Shown here piece after piece: positions 53,729-63,102 of a stretch of 64,000 bases of DNA (position 1 is its first letter; each line of letters opens with the position of its first letter). The stretch comes from Nostoc sp. UHCC 0302. GTDB lineage: Bacteria > Cyanobacteriota > Cyanobacteriia > Cyanobacteriales > Nostocaceae. The notes below the pieces were generated by a model. It was not told the DNA's origin, did no database searches, and saw nothing but the letters and a program-made list of their open reading frames with translations. Location of the stretch: NCBI RefSeq assembly GCF_038096175.1, contig NZ_CP151099.1:3752501-3816500 (forward strand). Reading direction: 5' to 3'. The translations under genes were made by a program, and so were the position numbers.

Positions 53729-54745
53729 CTAGCGGAACATACTACTTACTGAAGTATCTTCATGAATCCGCCAGATAGTTTCCCCTAGCAGATTAGCGAC
53801 TGAAAGCACTACTAGTTGTGAGAAGCGATCGCTTTCTGGGATTGGAATCGTGTTTGTGACAATCACTTCCTCAAGCAGACCACTGGATAATCTTTCAATC
53901 GCTGGTGGAGAGAACACCGCATGAGTTGCACAGGCATATACTTGACGCGCTCCTTCTTCACGCAGCAATCGCGCCCCTTCCGCGATTGTTCCGCCGGTGT
54001 CGATCATGTCATCCACCAATACTGCTGTTTTGCCCTTAACATCGCCGATAACATTCAACACTTCCGCGACGTTATGCGCTTGACGACGTTTGTCAATAAT
54101 TGCCAAGGGGGCATCGTCCAGCTTTTTCGCAAATGCTCTAGCCCTTGCGACACCTCCAACATCGGGGGAAACAACCACGAGGTCAGGTAGTTCTTTACTT
54201 GCTAGATAATCTAGCAATACTGGCGAACCGTAAACATGGTCAAAGGGTATATCGAAATAACCTTGAATCTGAGCCGAGTGCAGATCCATTGCTAAAACAC
54301 GGTTAGCTCCGGCTTGAGTAATCAAGTTAGCAACCAACTTGGCAGTTATTGACTCTCGTCCTGCCGTTTTCCGGTCAGCGCGGGCATAGCCGTAGTAAGG
54401 AATTACTGCCGTAACCTGACGTGCAGAAGCTCGACGACAGGCGTCAACCATAATCAATAATTCCATTAAGTGATCATTGACAGGTTGACAAGATGGCTGG
54501 ATTAAATAAACATCACAACCTCGGATCGATTCTTGAATTTGAACGTAAAGTTCTCCATCCGCAAATCTTTTGCGGATCATTGGCCCCAAGTCCATGCCCA
54601 GATAACGAGCAACTTCTTGAGACAGTTGTACATTGGCAGAACCAGAAAAAAGCCGCAGGCGATGATTATCAGTCAGTCCTGTTGCAGCTGGTTGCAGTTT
54701 AAAAGTTGCAGAACTCAGCACAGCAGATCCTCGATGTGCATTCAT
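53729..54745 (-). CDS. prs: Ribose-phosphate pyrophosphokinase (PRPP synthase)
   Basis: Makes 5-phosphoribosyl 1-diphosphate from ribose-5-phosphate and ATP for nucleotide, His, Trp and NAD synthesis. The 338-residue protein has a 25-residue N-terminal extension, then LFSGSANVQLSQEVARYLG, RFADGELYVQI, the flexible loop YGYARADRK, DLHSAQIQGYFDIP, and the PRPP loop VDDMIDTGGTIAEGA. These are all active-site elements of class I enzymes. ATG 54745, followed by a strong bidirectional terminator. Confidence 0.96.
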   Translation of the reverse strand: MNAHRGSAVLSSATFKLQPAATGLTDNHRLRLFSGSANVQLSQEVARYLGMDLGPMIRKRFADGELYVQIQESIRGCDVYLIQPSCQPVNDHLMELLIMVDACRRASARQVTAVIPYYGYARADRKTAGRESITAKLVANLITQAGANRVLAMDLHSAQIQGYFDIPFDHVYGSPVLLDYLASKELPDLVVVSPDVGGVARARAFAKKLDDAPLAIIDKRRQAHNVAEVLNVIGDVKGKTAVLVDDMIDTGGTIAEGARLLREEGARQVYACATHAVFSPPAIERLSSGLLEEVIVTNTIPIPESDRFSQLVVLSVANLLGETIWRIHEDTSVSSMFR

Positions 54746-55580
54746 GGCAATATTATCACTAGATATTTAGCAGATTTAACAGAAAAATAGCCTAAAAAAA
54801 CATCTGTAAGTTTTATTGAAGCTTTCATACAAACTTTAAACATTTCTCGATAAATTTATCATTCGCTAATTGTCTAGTCCTTCTGACAAACAAACTATTG
54901 ATAGTTTAACTGAACATTAAGTCCGCCCACTTTGCTTGAGGTAAAAATCCTAGTATGTCAAAGATGGGTGTATTAGATTGCTGATTTTAGCTAACTCATT
55001 TATAACTGAAACCAACCTATTCACGGTTTAAGTGATGTTGAAGCTGGATCTTTGCTAATAGAACACTTATGACTAAGCGCCTAAGAGGTAGCTGATTATT
55101 CTATGATACTAGCGACAAATAAATAAACTGGTAGACTTAATTTTAAGTTCTAATTCATACTATAAAATCCGAGAATCCCCGTATATTCCCTAATCTTTTA
55201 CGCAGATGGGTTTTAGCAAAGGACGGACGTCAATTCACAATGCTGGTTGTCAAAAGTCAAGTTCAGTAGGATTTACCATTGCTGCTAGAACTTGTTTGTT
55301 CTCAGCAAGCTGTGGCAAATCAATAAGGCAAATTTTTAGTTGTGATTGTAAGCTTACTCACAATATTCACAGATTTTCGCTGAGGTCGGAATGCAAAAAT
55401 AGAGTTAAGCAAGTCTTTCAAGATTTACTTAGGATGTATTCAGACGGTATTAATGAAGCTTCCGTAGAGAGGGCTGCTGACGGTAGTTGTTTCCAACCAA
55501 CGGATTTTATTTTTAGGTAATTCATCTCCAGATTGGAGATGAATTGCTTCTCAGTTGCTATTTAACTTAATCAATCTATT
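54746..55580. other. Long intergenic region upstream of the protein kinase gene
   Basis: About 835 bp between prs and the kinase gene. A 104-codon plus-strand frame (55206–55520) has an odd Cys/Ser-rich composition and no family features, so I do not call it. A strong hairpin at 55519–55545 starts at its stop codon. No RNA gene or dispersed repeat was recognised. Confidence 0.45.
55519..55545. promoter_or_regulatory. Perfect 12-bp hairpin just upstream of the kinase gene
   Basis: AATTCATCTCCA (55519–55530) and TGGAGATGAATT (55534–55545) are perfect inverted repeats with a 3-nt loop, ending 35 nt before the kinase start codon. No U-run follows, so it is more likely a leader structure or operator than an intrinsic terminator. 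Confidence 0.5.
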
Positions 55581-57311
55581 ATGCAATCACCTATTACTGT
55601 TGGCACTGTCCTGCAAAACCGTTACCGAATAATTCAAATTCTTGGACAAGGAGGATTTGGTAGAACCTATCTTGCAGAAGACCAAAGGCGTTTTAACGAA
55701 CTTTGCGCGATCAAAGAACTAATTTCAACAGCAACAGAGGCCTCCGCTTGGGAGAAGGCGCAAGAGCTTTTTGGGCGGGAAGCTGCTACTTTATATCAAA
55801 TTGAACATCCGCAAGTACCTAAATTCCGAGAAAGATTTGAGCAAGACCAGCGCTTGTTTTTGGTGGTGGACTATGTTGCGGGAAAAACGTACCGAACTCT
55901 TTTGAGCGATCGCCTAGCTGTTGGTCAAACTTTTACACAAGCAGAAGTATTGCAGTTATTGCGTTCTTTGTTGCCAGTTTTAGAGCATATTCACAGCCGC
56001 GGGATTATTCACCGCGATATTTCGCCAGAAAATATTATTTTGCGAGATAGTGACGCCAAGCCAGTGTTAATTGACTTTGGAGTGGTAAAAGAACTAGCAA
56101 CACGATTGCTATCTCCAGATAGCACAAGGCCAGTCACCACTGTGGGAAAATTAGGCTATTCTCCCAGTGAGCAAATGCAAACGGGACAAGCTTATCCTAG
56201 TAGTGACTTATATGCATTGGCAGTTACAGCCATAGTTTTGCTAACTGGTAAAGAACCAAGCGAACTATTTGATGAACACGAATTAACTTGGAATTGGCAA
56301 AGGTGGGCAAGAGTTAATCCGCGATTTGCTTTAGTGTTAAATCGAATGTTGAATCGTCTACCAAGCGATCGCTACCAAAATGCTCTTGATGTAGCTCAAG
56401 CTTTGCAAGCTGTAGATCAGCCTCCGATCATTACGCCGGAAGTGTCCAACTTACAAACAATCGCTGTGGGACGCAGCCCTAACTCTGTACCACCATCTAC
56501 TTCGCCTAAAAGACGCGCTCCTGCTCCTGTGGTTCCACCTAGCCGTAGTAGCTCAGTTTTAGATAATCCGTTGGCCCTCGGTGCTATTGGTAGTGCTGTC
56601 GTCATTTTGGCGGGATTTGGTTCTTGGGCGCTGGTGAGTTCTATTCGCAGTCAATCAAACACACCACCAGAAGGCACAAAACCACAAACTTTCCCCTCAC
56701 CAGTAATTTCTGGTGGTAGTACATTCACGTCTACACCCACACCTACCAATGATGAACCTGTTATATCTACTAGACGGCTCAATCTTGGAACATCTAACAC
56801 AACCACGGCTGAAGATACTATTAAAGCTAATCAAATCATTCGGTACACATTTTTTGCAAGAGCCGGAACCAAGTTAAATACATTTTTCGACCAAGGAACT
56901 GGCGTTTTGCTAACAGTATTAGATCCTAACCAACAACCGATTGATAATAACTCTCAGCAAGTAACATCCTATGAAGGAATATTGGTGGTGACTGGTAGAC
57001 ACACTATTGAGTTAACTTTGAGTCCAGGAGTAGCCCAAAGCGATTATAATCTCAAAGTTGCAATAGAAAAACCTGTCGAAATAACACCTACACAGACACC
57101 AATACCAATTCCTAGAGCTACGCCCACGTCCATCCCAACTATTACAGAGACACCCGCGCCAACTCCTACAGAGATACCGATACCAGTTCCTACAGAGACA
57201 CCTGCCCCAACTCCTACAGAAATACCGACACCAACTCCTACCAGCGGTGAGCTACAAACTTTCCCGCCTGCTAATGGAACTCCACCATCGCTTTTTAATC
57301 AAAGAAATTAA
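55581..57311 (+). CDS. Membrane-anchored Ser/Thr protein kinase
   Basis: The 576-residue protein has a Hanks-type kinase domain (residues 12–275): Gly loop ILGQGGFGRTYLAED, ATP Lys in LCAIKEL, catalytic HRDISPEN (the family Lys-Pro is replaced by Ser-Pro), DFG in LIDFGVVKEL and GKLGYSPSEQM as the P+1 loop. A membrane helix (ALGAIGSAVVILAGFGSWAL, about 332–352) leads to an extracytoplasmic part resembling a pre-peptidase C-terminal domain (about 415–500) and a Pro/Thr-rich tail with TPAPTPTEIP repeats. It follows the cyanobacterial pattern of a kinase with an external sensor. ATG 55581; bioD follows 94 bp later. Confidence 0.9.
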   Translation: MQSPITVGTVLQNRYRIIQILGQGGFGRTYLAEDQRRFNELCAIKELISTATEASAWEKAQELFGREAATLYQIEHPQVPKFRERFEQDQRLFLVVDYVAGKTYRTLLSDRLAVGQTFTQAEVLQLLRSLLPVLEHIHSRGIIHRDISPENIILRDSDAKPVLIDFGVVKELATRLLSPDSTRPVTTVGKLGYSPSEQMQTGQAYPSSDLYALAVTAIVLLTGKEPSELFDEHELTWNWQRWARVNPRFALVLNRMLNRLPSDRYQNALDVAQALQAVDQPPIITPEVSNLQTIAVGRSPNSVPPSTSPKRRAPAPVVPPSRSSSVLDNPLALGAIGSAVVILAGFGSWALVSSIRSQSNTPPEGTKPQTFPSPVISGGSTFTSTPTPTNDEPVISTRRLNLGTSNTTTAEDTIKANQIIRYTFFARAGTKLNTFFDQGTGVLLTVLDPNQQPIDNNSQQVTSYEGILVVTGRHTIELTLSPGVAQSDYNLKVAIEKPVEITPTQTPIPIPRATPTSIPTITETPAPTPTEIPIPVPTETPAPTPTEIPTPTPTSGELQTFPPANGTPPSLFNQRN

Positions 57312-57405
57312 TGTCATTGGGTATTGGGCAGTTTCAAGGAAAAAAATTCACCGTCAAGCATAAAAGTTTGGTTTTCCCTTTAATTAAGTCATAAGTTTTA
57401 TAAAA

Positions 57406-58095
57406 TTGTTGAACACATTACTGATTACTGGAACTGATACAGAGGCGGGTAAAACTGTTGTCACAACAGCTTTGGCTGCTTATTGGCAAAAATATTATCC
57501 TCAGCGCCGCTTGGGAATTATGAAACCGATTCAATCGGGAGTAGGCGATCGCGAGTGGTATCAAAAACTGTTTTCACTGGAACAATCTGCTGAGGAAATT
57601 ACACCTTTGTACTTTCAAGCACCTCTAGCGCCTCCCTTAGCAGCAGCTAAGGAAAATCGGCAAGTGGATTTAGCAGTGGTTTGGCAAACTTTATCCAGGC
57701 TGCAAAAGCGATGTGATTTCCTCCTGATAGAAGCTTTGGGAGGCTTAGGTTCACCTGTAACCGCAGAATTAACGGTGGCCGATTTGGCGGGAGAATGGCG
57801 TTTACCAACAGTATTGGTAGTGCCAGTTAGATTAGGAGCGATCGCCCAAGCAGTAGCGAATGTGGCATTAGCCAGACAATCACGTATAAATCTTAAAGGG
57901 ATTGTACTTAACTGCGTACAACCCCGTTCTGATGCAGAAATAGCCGATTGGACACCACCAGACTTGATTCAATCATTAACTAACACACCTGTTTTAGGCT
58001 GTCTGCCTTATCTAGACAACCCAGATGATTTAGAGAAACTAGCTCAAGTAGCGTCAAATCTAGATTTAGAAACACTGACACTTGAGAACGATTAA
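57406..58095 (+). CDS. bioD: ATP-dependent dethiobiotin synthetase
   Basis: Closes the ureido ring of dethiobiotin from diaminopelargonic acid, CO2 and ATP in biotin synthesis. The 229-residue protein has the P-loop [26 protein letters not shown] (KPIQSG substrate Lys), [11 protein letters not shown] and [13 protein letters not shown]. Starts with TTG at 57406 (another TTG directly follows); no ATG fits the N-terminus. No other bio gene is adjacent. Confidence 0.92.
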   Translation: MLNTLLITGTDTEAGKTVVTTALAAYWQKYYPQRRLGIMKPIQSGVGDREWYQKLFSLEQSAEEITPLYFQAPLAPPLAAAKENRQVDLAVVWQTLSRLQKRCDFLLIEALGGLGSPVTAELTVADLAGEWRLPTVLVVPVRLGAIAQAVANVALARQSRINLKGIVLNCVQPRSDAEIADWTPPDLIQSLTNTPVLGCLPYLDNPDDLEKLAQVASNLDLETLTLEND

Positions 58096-58145
58096 ACTGA
58101 GAAAATAACCTAAGTTAGCTGTACTTAAACTAGCTTGTCTTTACA

Positions 58146-59363
58146 ATGGTTTCTACTTTTCCCACTCCATCTTCTGTTGATTTATCTCGCGTTCGACTCT
58201 CAATCCGCTCATTGCAACCACAGCTAGTAGAATGGCGGCGGCGATTGCATCAACAACCAGAGTTGGGTTTTAAAGAAAAACTAACTGCTGAGTTTGTCTC
58301 GCGCAAGTTGCAAGAATGGGGAATTGAGCATCAAACTGGTATTGCTCAAACTGGCATTGTTGCCATCATCAAAGGTAATAAACTAGGTACTGACAAAGTA
58401 TTGGCAATTCGGGCGGATATGGATGCTTTGCCAATCCAAGAACTTAACGAAGTACCATATAAATCGCAGCATGATGGAGTAATGCACGCTTGTGGACATG
58501 ATGGACATACAGCGATCGCACTAGGTACAGCTTACTATCTTCACCAACATCGTCAAGACTTTGCAGGTACTGTAAAGATTATTTTCCAGCCAGCAGAAGA
58601 ATCACCAGGTGGTGCAAAGCCAATGATTGAAGCTGGAGTCCTGAAAAACCCTGATGTTGACGCAATTATCGGTTTGCACTTATGGAATAATTTGCCCTTG
58701 GGAACAGTGGGTGTGCGTGCTGGGGCTTTAATGGCTGCTGTAGAGTGCTTTAACTGCACAGTTTTGGGTAAGGGTGGACACGGCGCATTACCACATCAAA
58801 CTATTGATTCGGTTGTAGTTGCTGCCCAAATCGTTAATGCTCTACAAACAATTGTCGCTCGTAATATTAATCCTATTGATTCAGCAGTGGTGACAGTGGG
58901 CGAACTTCATGCTGGAACCAAGCGCAATGTGATTGCTGATACAGCAAGAATGAGTGCCACTATCAGATATTTTAATCCCAGCTTTGCAGGCTTTTTTCAT
59001 CAGCGTGTCGAGCAGATTATTGCTGGAATTTGCCAGAGTCATGGTGCTAATTATGATTTAGAATATTGGTCACTTTATCCACCAGTAATTAATGATGCAA
59101 GCATGGCAGAATTAGTGAGGTCTGTGGCAGAAGAAGTTGTAGAAACTCCTGTGGGTATAGTGCCAGAATGTCAAACTATGGCTGCGGAAGATATGTCATT
59201 CTTCTTGCAAGAGGTTCCTGGCTGCTATTTCTTTCTAGGTTCTGCTAATCCTGACAAAGACTTGGCTTATCCTCATCATCATCCAAGATTTGATTTTGAT
59301 GAAACTGCTTTAGCAATAGGTGTAGAAATATTTGTTCGTAGTGTAGAAAAGTTTTTCAGTTAA
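58146..59363 (+). CDS. M20-family amidohydrolase (N-acyl amino acid type)
   Basis: The 405-residue dinuclear-metal peptidase-fold enzyme has RRRLHQQPELGFKEKLTAEF, RADMDALPIQE, HACGHDGHTAIAL (metal ligands Cys, His, Asp), IFQPAEESPGGAKPMI with the catalytic Glu pair, a dimerisation insert (about 190–310) and DMSFFLQEVPGCYFFLG with the last His ligand in HHHPRFDFDE. Typical substrates are N-acyl amino acids or indole-amino acid conjugates; the specific one is not known. ATG 58146, 50 bp after bioD, possibly one transcript. Confidence 0.9.
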   Translation: MVSTFPTPSSVDLSRVRLSIRSLQPQLVEWRRRLHQQPELGFKEKLTAEFVSRKLQEWGIEHQTGIAQTGIVAIIKGNKLGTDKVLAIRADMDALPIQELNEVPYKSQHDGVMHACGHDGHTAIALGTAYYLHQHRQDFAGTVKIIFQPAEESPGGAKPMIEAGVLKNPDVDAIIGLHLWNNLPLGTVGVRAGALMAAVECFNCTVLGKGGHGALPHQTIDSVVVAAQIVNALQTIVARNINPIDSAVVTVGELHAGTKRNVIADTARMSATIRYFNPSFAGFFHQRVEQIIAGICQSHGANYDLEYWSLYPPVINDASMAELVRSVAEEVVETPVGIVPECQTMAAEDMSFFLQEVPGCYFFLGSANPDKDLAYPHHHPRFDFDETALAIGVEIFVRSVEKFFS

Positions 59364-59991
59364 GCAAATATTAGTTAATTTGATATTTTGTATTATTCTT
59401 GCGATCGCACTTTTGAAGTTGGGATTGGTAATTGTCTCCAGCATTATGCTTGGTGCGATCGCTAGTTCTTAGGTGATAAATTCGACAAGCAAAAAAAACC
59501 TCAAGAAATATTGCTTGTTCGATTTATTTTGTCAATAGATAAGCTGAAAATTTTTTATATGAGTTTTTATATTAATTTTATAGGTTATACCAATTCAATT
59601 AATGATTGCAACACATCCTTGGGTGAAGACGCGATTCATTGCGTCTCTACAGCATGGTTTATTTGTCACATTCTTTTTTCAAATTGGTATTAAATGAATC
59701 TGAAATTAAAATTAATATGTTAGTTAAATGAAATATAAAGAAAGTAAAATGAATCTAATCAGGTTCTTCAATTCGAAATTCTCAAGTCTCATATTCAGTA
59801 GATAATATAGAAATTTTGATTTTTAGAGTAGGAATATTAAAATTGTCCGCTCTTATAGCCTATACAAATTGATAGTAATCACTATTTCACAAGATATCTT
59901 ACGAAGTCCCTCAGCAAAAACTTGCGTAAGGTTAATATTAGCAAGTATGCACAAGAAAGCATCGCCCTAATCACAAAAAACATTTGCTTAA
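59364..59991. other. Intergenic region between the amidohydrolase and Nudix genes
   Basis: About 630 bp between converging genes with no supported gene. It contains the MITE-like element at 59587–59690. The remainder is AT-rich and unremarkable. Confidence 0.45.
59587..59690. mobile_element. MITE-like element with ATACCAATT ends
   Basis: Perfect 9-bp inverted ends ATACCAATT (59587–59595) and AATTGGTAT (59682–59690) enclose 86 bp without a gene. Inside is AGACGC-GATTCATT-GCGTCT, the palindromic module also seen at 12.1, 23.3 and 29.0 kb. No target duplication was found. Confidence 0.5.
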
Positions 59992-60423
59992 TTACAAATA
60001 TTCAAAAAAAACTTCTGGGACTAACCTTAATTCTCTGGATTTGAATCGAGAAATATTTACCCATAGCGCTCTATGTTTATGATTTTCTGACTCAGAAAAT
60101 ATTAAGCTTTCCAGTTTATAAAACTCTGAATTAGCAAAATCACATTGATAAAGTTGAATAATTTCATGTCCTTGCCTACCGTTAAATATAAACAAGTTTT
60201 CTATACAACCTAAATAGCGAATATTAGCCAAGCTTGCTTGAATTTCTTCTTGAAATTCTCGTTTTAAAGCTACGCGGCTGGTTTCCCCAAATTCAACTCC
60301 ACCACCTAAAGCTCGATAAAATGTTTCTTGCTTCGCTGGGTCGTAGCCTTCAGAAACAAATATGCGATCGCCATCCCGAATTAGCCCCAAGACTATTACT
60401 CGAATTTCGCCTGATTTATTCAT
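59992..60423 (-). CDS. Nudix hydrolase
   Basis: The 143-residue protein contains a Nudix box GGGVEFGETSRVALKREFQEEI (G-x5-E-x7-R-E-x2-E-E; the terminal G is absent). It hydrolyses a nucleoside diphosphate-linked substrate, unspecified. Residues 1–35 form the start of the alpha/beta/alpha fold (IRVIVLGLIRDGDRIFVSEG). ATG 60423; only 8 bp separate it from the upstream DUF3531 gene, so they are probably co-transcribed. Confidence 0.88.
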   Translation of the reverse strand: MNKSGEIRVIVLGLIRDGDRIFVSEGYDPAKQETFYRALGGGVEFGETSRVALKREFQEEIQASLANIRYLGCIENLFIFNGRQGHEIIQLYQCDFANSEFYKLESLIFSESENHKHRALWVNISRFKSRELRLVPEVFFEYL

Positions 60424-60431
60424 TGTTAAAA

Positions 60432-60893
60432 CTAATTATCGTAATTATCATAAATAGAGTGAGGACGACTGTCACTATCTTCGACAGGCCAATCTTCATT
60501 TTCGCCACCTATATAAAAATCTTCAATAGTGACATATTCCTCACTTAGTTGCGTTATGGCATTGATTAAAATATCTAGAGCGATCGCATCACTTGTTCCT
60601 AAGTCAAACCAGCAACGCGCCCATACTCCCTCATACTCAAACTCACCCATGTTGTGCATCAGTGCCAATAAGCTTTTGTCGTAACCCTGCGAATCATAAT
60701 GCATATAGCTGAGTTCAATTTCATTTTCCTGTACTTGGAGATTTTCTGCATTAAATGCACCCAATTTGCCCAAATAAAACCAGGAATTGAAAACTTCTTC
60801 TACATACTGCTTTTCACGTGCGGAAGGAACTGTGCTGAACTTCAGCCAAATCCATACATCAAAAGGATTGAACTCACGGAACTGAATGTGCAT
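60432..60893 (-). CDS. DUF3531 domain protein
   Basis: The 153-residue protein matches the cyanobacterial/plastid DUF3531 family by FNPFDVWIWLKFSTVPSARE, FNSWFYLGKLGAFNAENLQ and SQGYDKSLLALMHNMGEFE. It has an acidic tail (GGENEDWPVEDSDSRP). Function unknown. I use ATG 60893 (MHIQFREFNPF) rather than the TTG six codons upstream. Directly upstream of the Nudix gene on the same strand. Confidence 0.82.
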   Translation of the reverse strand: MHIQFREFNPFDVWIWLKFSTVPSAREKQYVEEVFNSWFYLGKLGAFNAENLQVQENEIELSYMHYDSQGYDKSLLALMHNMGEFEYEGVWARCWFDLGTSDAIALDILINAITQLSEEYVTIEDFYIGGENEDWPVEDSDSRPHSIYDNYDN

Positions 60894-61003
60894 TTTAGTC
60901 AAATATCTCAATTATTTTTACTGAAAATAAGCATATCAGGAAGGGGACGAGGAACTAGGGATTGGGGAATAAGTTTTCCTTACTCCCCAGTACCCAATAT
61001 CCA

Positions 61004-61942
61004 TTATTTACCTGAATTATTCAGACTAACTGCACTGCTGCGTTCACGCTCAATTTGTTTGACTAAATTACCTGGAAGTTGAGATTTTTTAGTCAATGCT
61101 TTGTTAAAATTAGCGATCGCTTCTTGAATAAGTTGCTGGCTTTTTTCTTTTCTCCCCTGTTCTTTAAGGATTTGGGCTTTGAGATAGTATAGTTCTGGAT
61201 TGTCAGATGTCGTTTTTATAGCACGGTTGGCATATTCCAGCGCTTGAGGGTACTTTTTTAAATCCCGGTAAGCTAGGGCAATACCCCGATCTACGAGATA
61301 CTGAGGAGCAGCATTTTTTTCTAACCGTTCAATTGCCTGATCTGGGCTAGCAAAGGGTAAACTGACAGCCAACATCAAATCCATATAACCTTTGAGTAAA
61401 TTCAATTCTGGATCATTTGCAGAAATTGCCTCAGCTTTGTCTAAATATTCATAAACTTGCCGCAGCCGACTCAAGGCTTGTGTAGCACCGTTGACTGTAC
61501 CCTTACGGGTAAGAATTACAGCTCCCTCAAAAAAATGTCCAACAGCCGTGTATAAATTTCCACGCAAAGGATCACTAGAAATTAATTTTTCCCCAGTTTC
61601 CAGGGTTTTTTGACTGTAAGTATCTAGTGTAGCCAAATCCTTATTTCCGTATGCTAAGGATGCCTTCATAGCATAAGCAAGAGGTTCATTTGGCTCCTTG
61701 GATATTGCTTGTTGTAAGTACTTATCTGCTGCTGGATAGTTACCCTGTTGGAAAATTGCTTTAAAAGCTGCTTCCGTTTGATCACCAATTTTACGAGGTT
61801 CGCTCGTCCGAAATGGATCTCCAGCTAAGGAAGGATTTACCCACAAATTGAGAGCGATTGCACCGACAAAAGTCGCTTTTGCAAGATTAGTGAGTTTTTT
61901 TGTATACCAAGTTGCTTGAGAACAACAAAACCTTTTGGTCAT
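61004..61942 (-). CDS. Sll0314/Alr1548-type TPR protein, exported
   Basis: The 312-residue protein has a signal peptide (LAKATFVGAIALNLWVNPSLA, cleavage near SLAGD) and helical TPR-type repeats: FKAIFQQGNYPAADKYLQQA, YVDR-type IALAYRDLKKYPQALEYANR and LYYLKAQILKEQGRKEKSQQ. It matches the conserved cyanobacterial Sll0314/Alr1548 TPR family of unknown function. Probably acts in the periplasm or thylakoid lumen. ATG 61942. Confidence 0.82.
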   Translation of the reverse strand: MTKRFCCSQATWYTKKLTNLAKATFVGAIALNLWVNPSLAGDPFRTSEPRKIGDQTEAAFKAIFQQGNYPAADKYLQQAISKEPNEPLAYAMKASLAYGNKDLATLDTYSQKTLETGEKLISSDPLRGNLYTAVGHFFEGAVILTRKGTVNGATQALSRLRQVYEYLDKAEAISANDPELNLLKGYMDLMLAVSLPFASPDQAIERLEKNAAPQYLVDRGIALAYRDLKKYPQALEYANRAIKTTSDNPELYYLKAQILKEQGRKEKSQQLIQEAIANFNKALTKKSQLPGNLVKQIERERSSAVSLNNSGK

Positions 61943-62299
61943 TTTAACCCTCAGAATAATTGCGGTTGAAATAGTTGTATGTCTTACTTAGAATGCAAAA
62001 AATGGTTAATCATAATTTGCCTCTGTTTGAGCCAAAATTTTATAGAAAGGTCGACTTCAGTAATTTTCCTGGGTTCCCACGCTCGTTGTAGCCATTGTTA
62101 AAGGGTGAGTCTGTCACAATGGAGAGGAATTACAAGCGGTTTAAACCCCAGATCGTAACTTTGGGTAGAAGGTGGAGAATGCTAGCTGCTAGATTAAACT
62201 GTTATCCCAGGTAATGCGCCAACAATAGTTTTCGGAATTTTTTAGTTGTTCTTTGTGTAGTTAATCAGTTATTTGCTGACTTTTTGGTAATCTTAACAA
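61943..62299. other. Divergent intergenic region between the TPR and ECF-type ATPase genes
   Basis: About 357 bp of upstream DNA for both flanking genes. No repeat, RNA or gene was recognised. T-rich stretches near 62225–62290 may be part of the promoter of the ATPase gene. Confidence 0.4.
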
Positions 62300-62974
62300 A
62301 TGCTCTATCTTAGAAATCTAATTTATCACCCTACAGCCTGCCCAACAGCGATTCTTAAATCAATCAATCTGGAATTAGCGCCCCAACAGATGGGTTTGAT
62401 CATTGGCCCAAGTGGTTCTGGTAAAAGTACCTTACTAGAAATTTTATCTGGACTAGCCGAACCAACTGGTGGCGGAGTCTTCTGGCGAGAACAAGAACTG
62501 ATTGCCGAACAGCTACAACAATTGGCTGGGTTAGTGTTTCAATTTCCAGAACGGCACTTTTGTGGCGGATCTATTTTAGAAGAATTGCGTTTAGGGCATC
62601 CTGAGTTAGGATCAGAGCGAGTCAGACAAGCACTTAGTGAAGTGGGATTAGAGCATTTATCAATCTCCGCAGCACCTCATGCCTTAAGTGGTGGTCAGCA
62701 GCGTCGCTTAGCCTTGGCGGTACAATTGATTCGCCAGCCCAATCTACTATTACTAGATGAACCCACAGCCGGATTGGATTGGTCAATGCGGCGACAACTA
62801 GTAAATTTATTGGCGAAACTCAAACAAGATTGGACACTGCTGGTAGTGACACATGATGCTGGGGATATGTTAGCGATCGCAGACCGTTGCTGGACACTAA
62901 ACCACGGTGAGCTAGAATCAGTTGATCCAGAGACACTAAGAGCCAAAGTCAAAGAACCTCTACCAGCAGCATGA
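62300..62974 (+). CDS. Energy-coupling-factor-type ABC ATPase
   Basis: The 224-residue ATPase has Walker A GPSGSGKSTLLEIL, Q-loop GLVFQFPERHFCGGSILEEL (the ECF-type VFQxPExxF), signature ALSGGQQRRLALAVQLI, Walker B LLLLDEPTAGLDWSM and switch His LLVVTHDAGDML. It resembles EcfA-type ATPases and the plastid ABCI11/NAP14 group linked to metal ion homeostasis; partner and substrate are not local. ATG 62300. Confidence 0.87.
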   Translation: MLYLRNLIYHPTACPTAILKSINLELAPQQMGLIIGPSGSGKSTLLEILSGLAEPTGGGVFWREQELIAEQLQQLAGLVFQFPERHFCGGSILEELRLGHPELGSERVRQALSEVGLEHLSISAAPHALSGGQQRRLALAVQLIRQPNLLLLDEPTAGLDWSMRRQLVNLLAKLKQDWTLLVVTHDAGDMLAIADRCWTLNHGELESVDPETLRAKVKEPLPAA

Positions 62975-63060
62975 GGCGGGGCAGAGGGGCAAGGGAGCAG
63001 GGGGCAGGGGGCGGAGGAGAGAAGCAGAATAACTACTGGCAAATGCCCCCATGCCCAATA

Positions 63061-63102
63061 ACAAATGACAAATGACAAATGACAAATGACAAATGACAAA
63101 TG
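63061..63102. repeat. Heptanucleotide repeat ACAAATG x6 spanning the rsmG start
   Basis: Six perfect head-to-tail copies of ACAAATG. Each contains an ATG (63065, 63072, 63079, 63086, 63093, 63100). Only the fifth (63093) is in frame with rsmG; frames from the earlier copies run into TGA within the array or leave the rsmG frame. The preceding 62975–63060 is GGGGCAGAGGGG-type filler. Confidence 0.9.

Noticed and set aside
55206-55520. 104-codon frame upstream of the kinase gene
   Set aside because: Unusual Cys/Ser-rich composition, no motif, and nothing to distinguish it from chance; the hairpin at its stop is noted separately.
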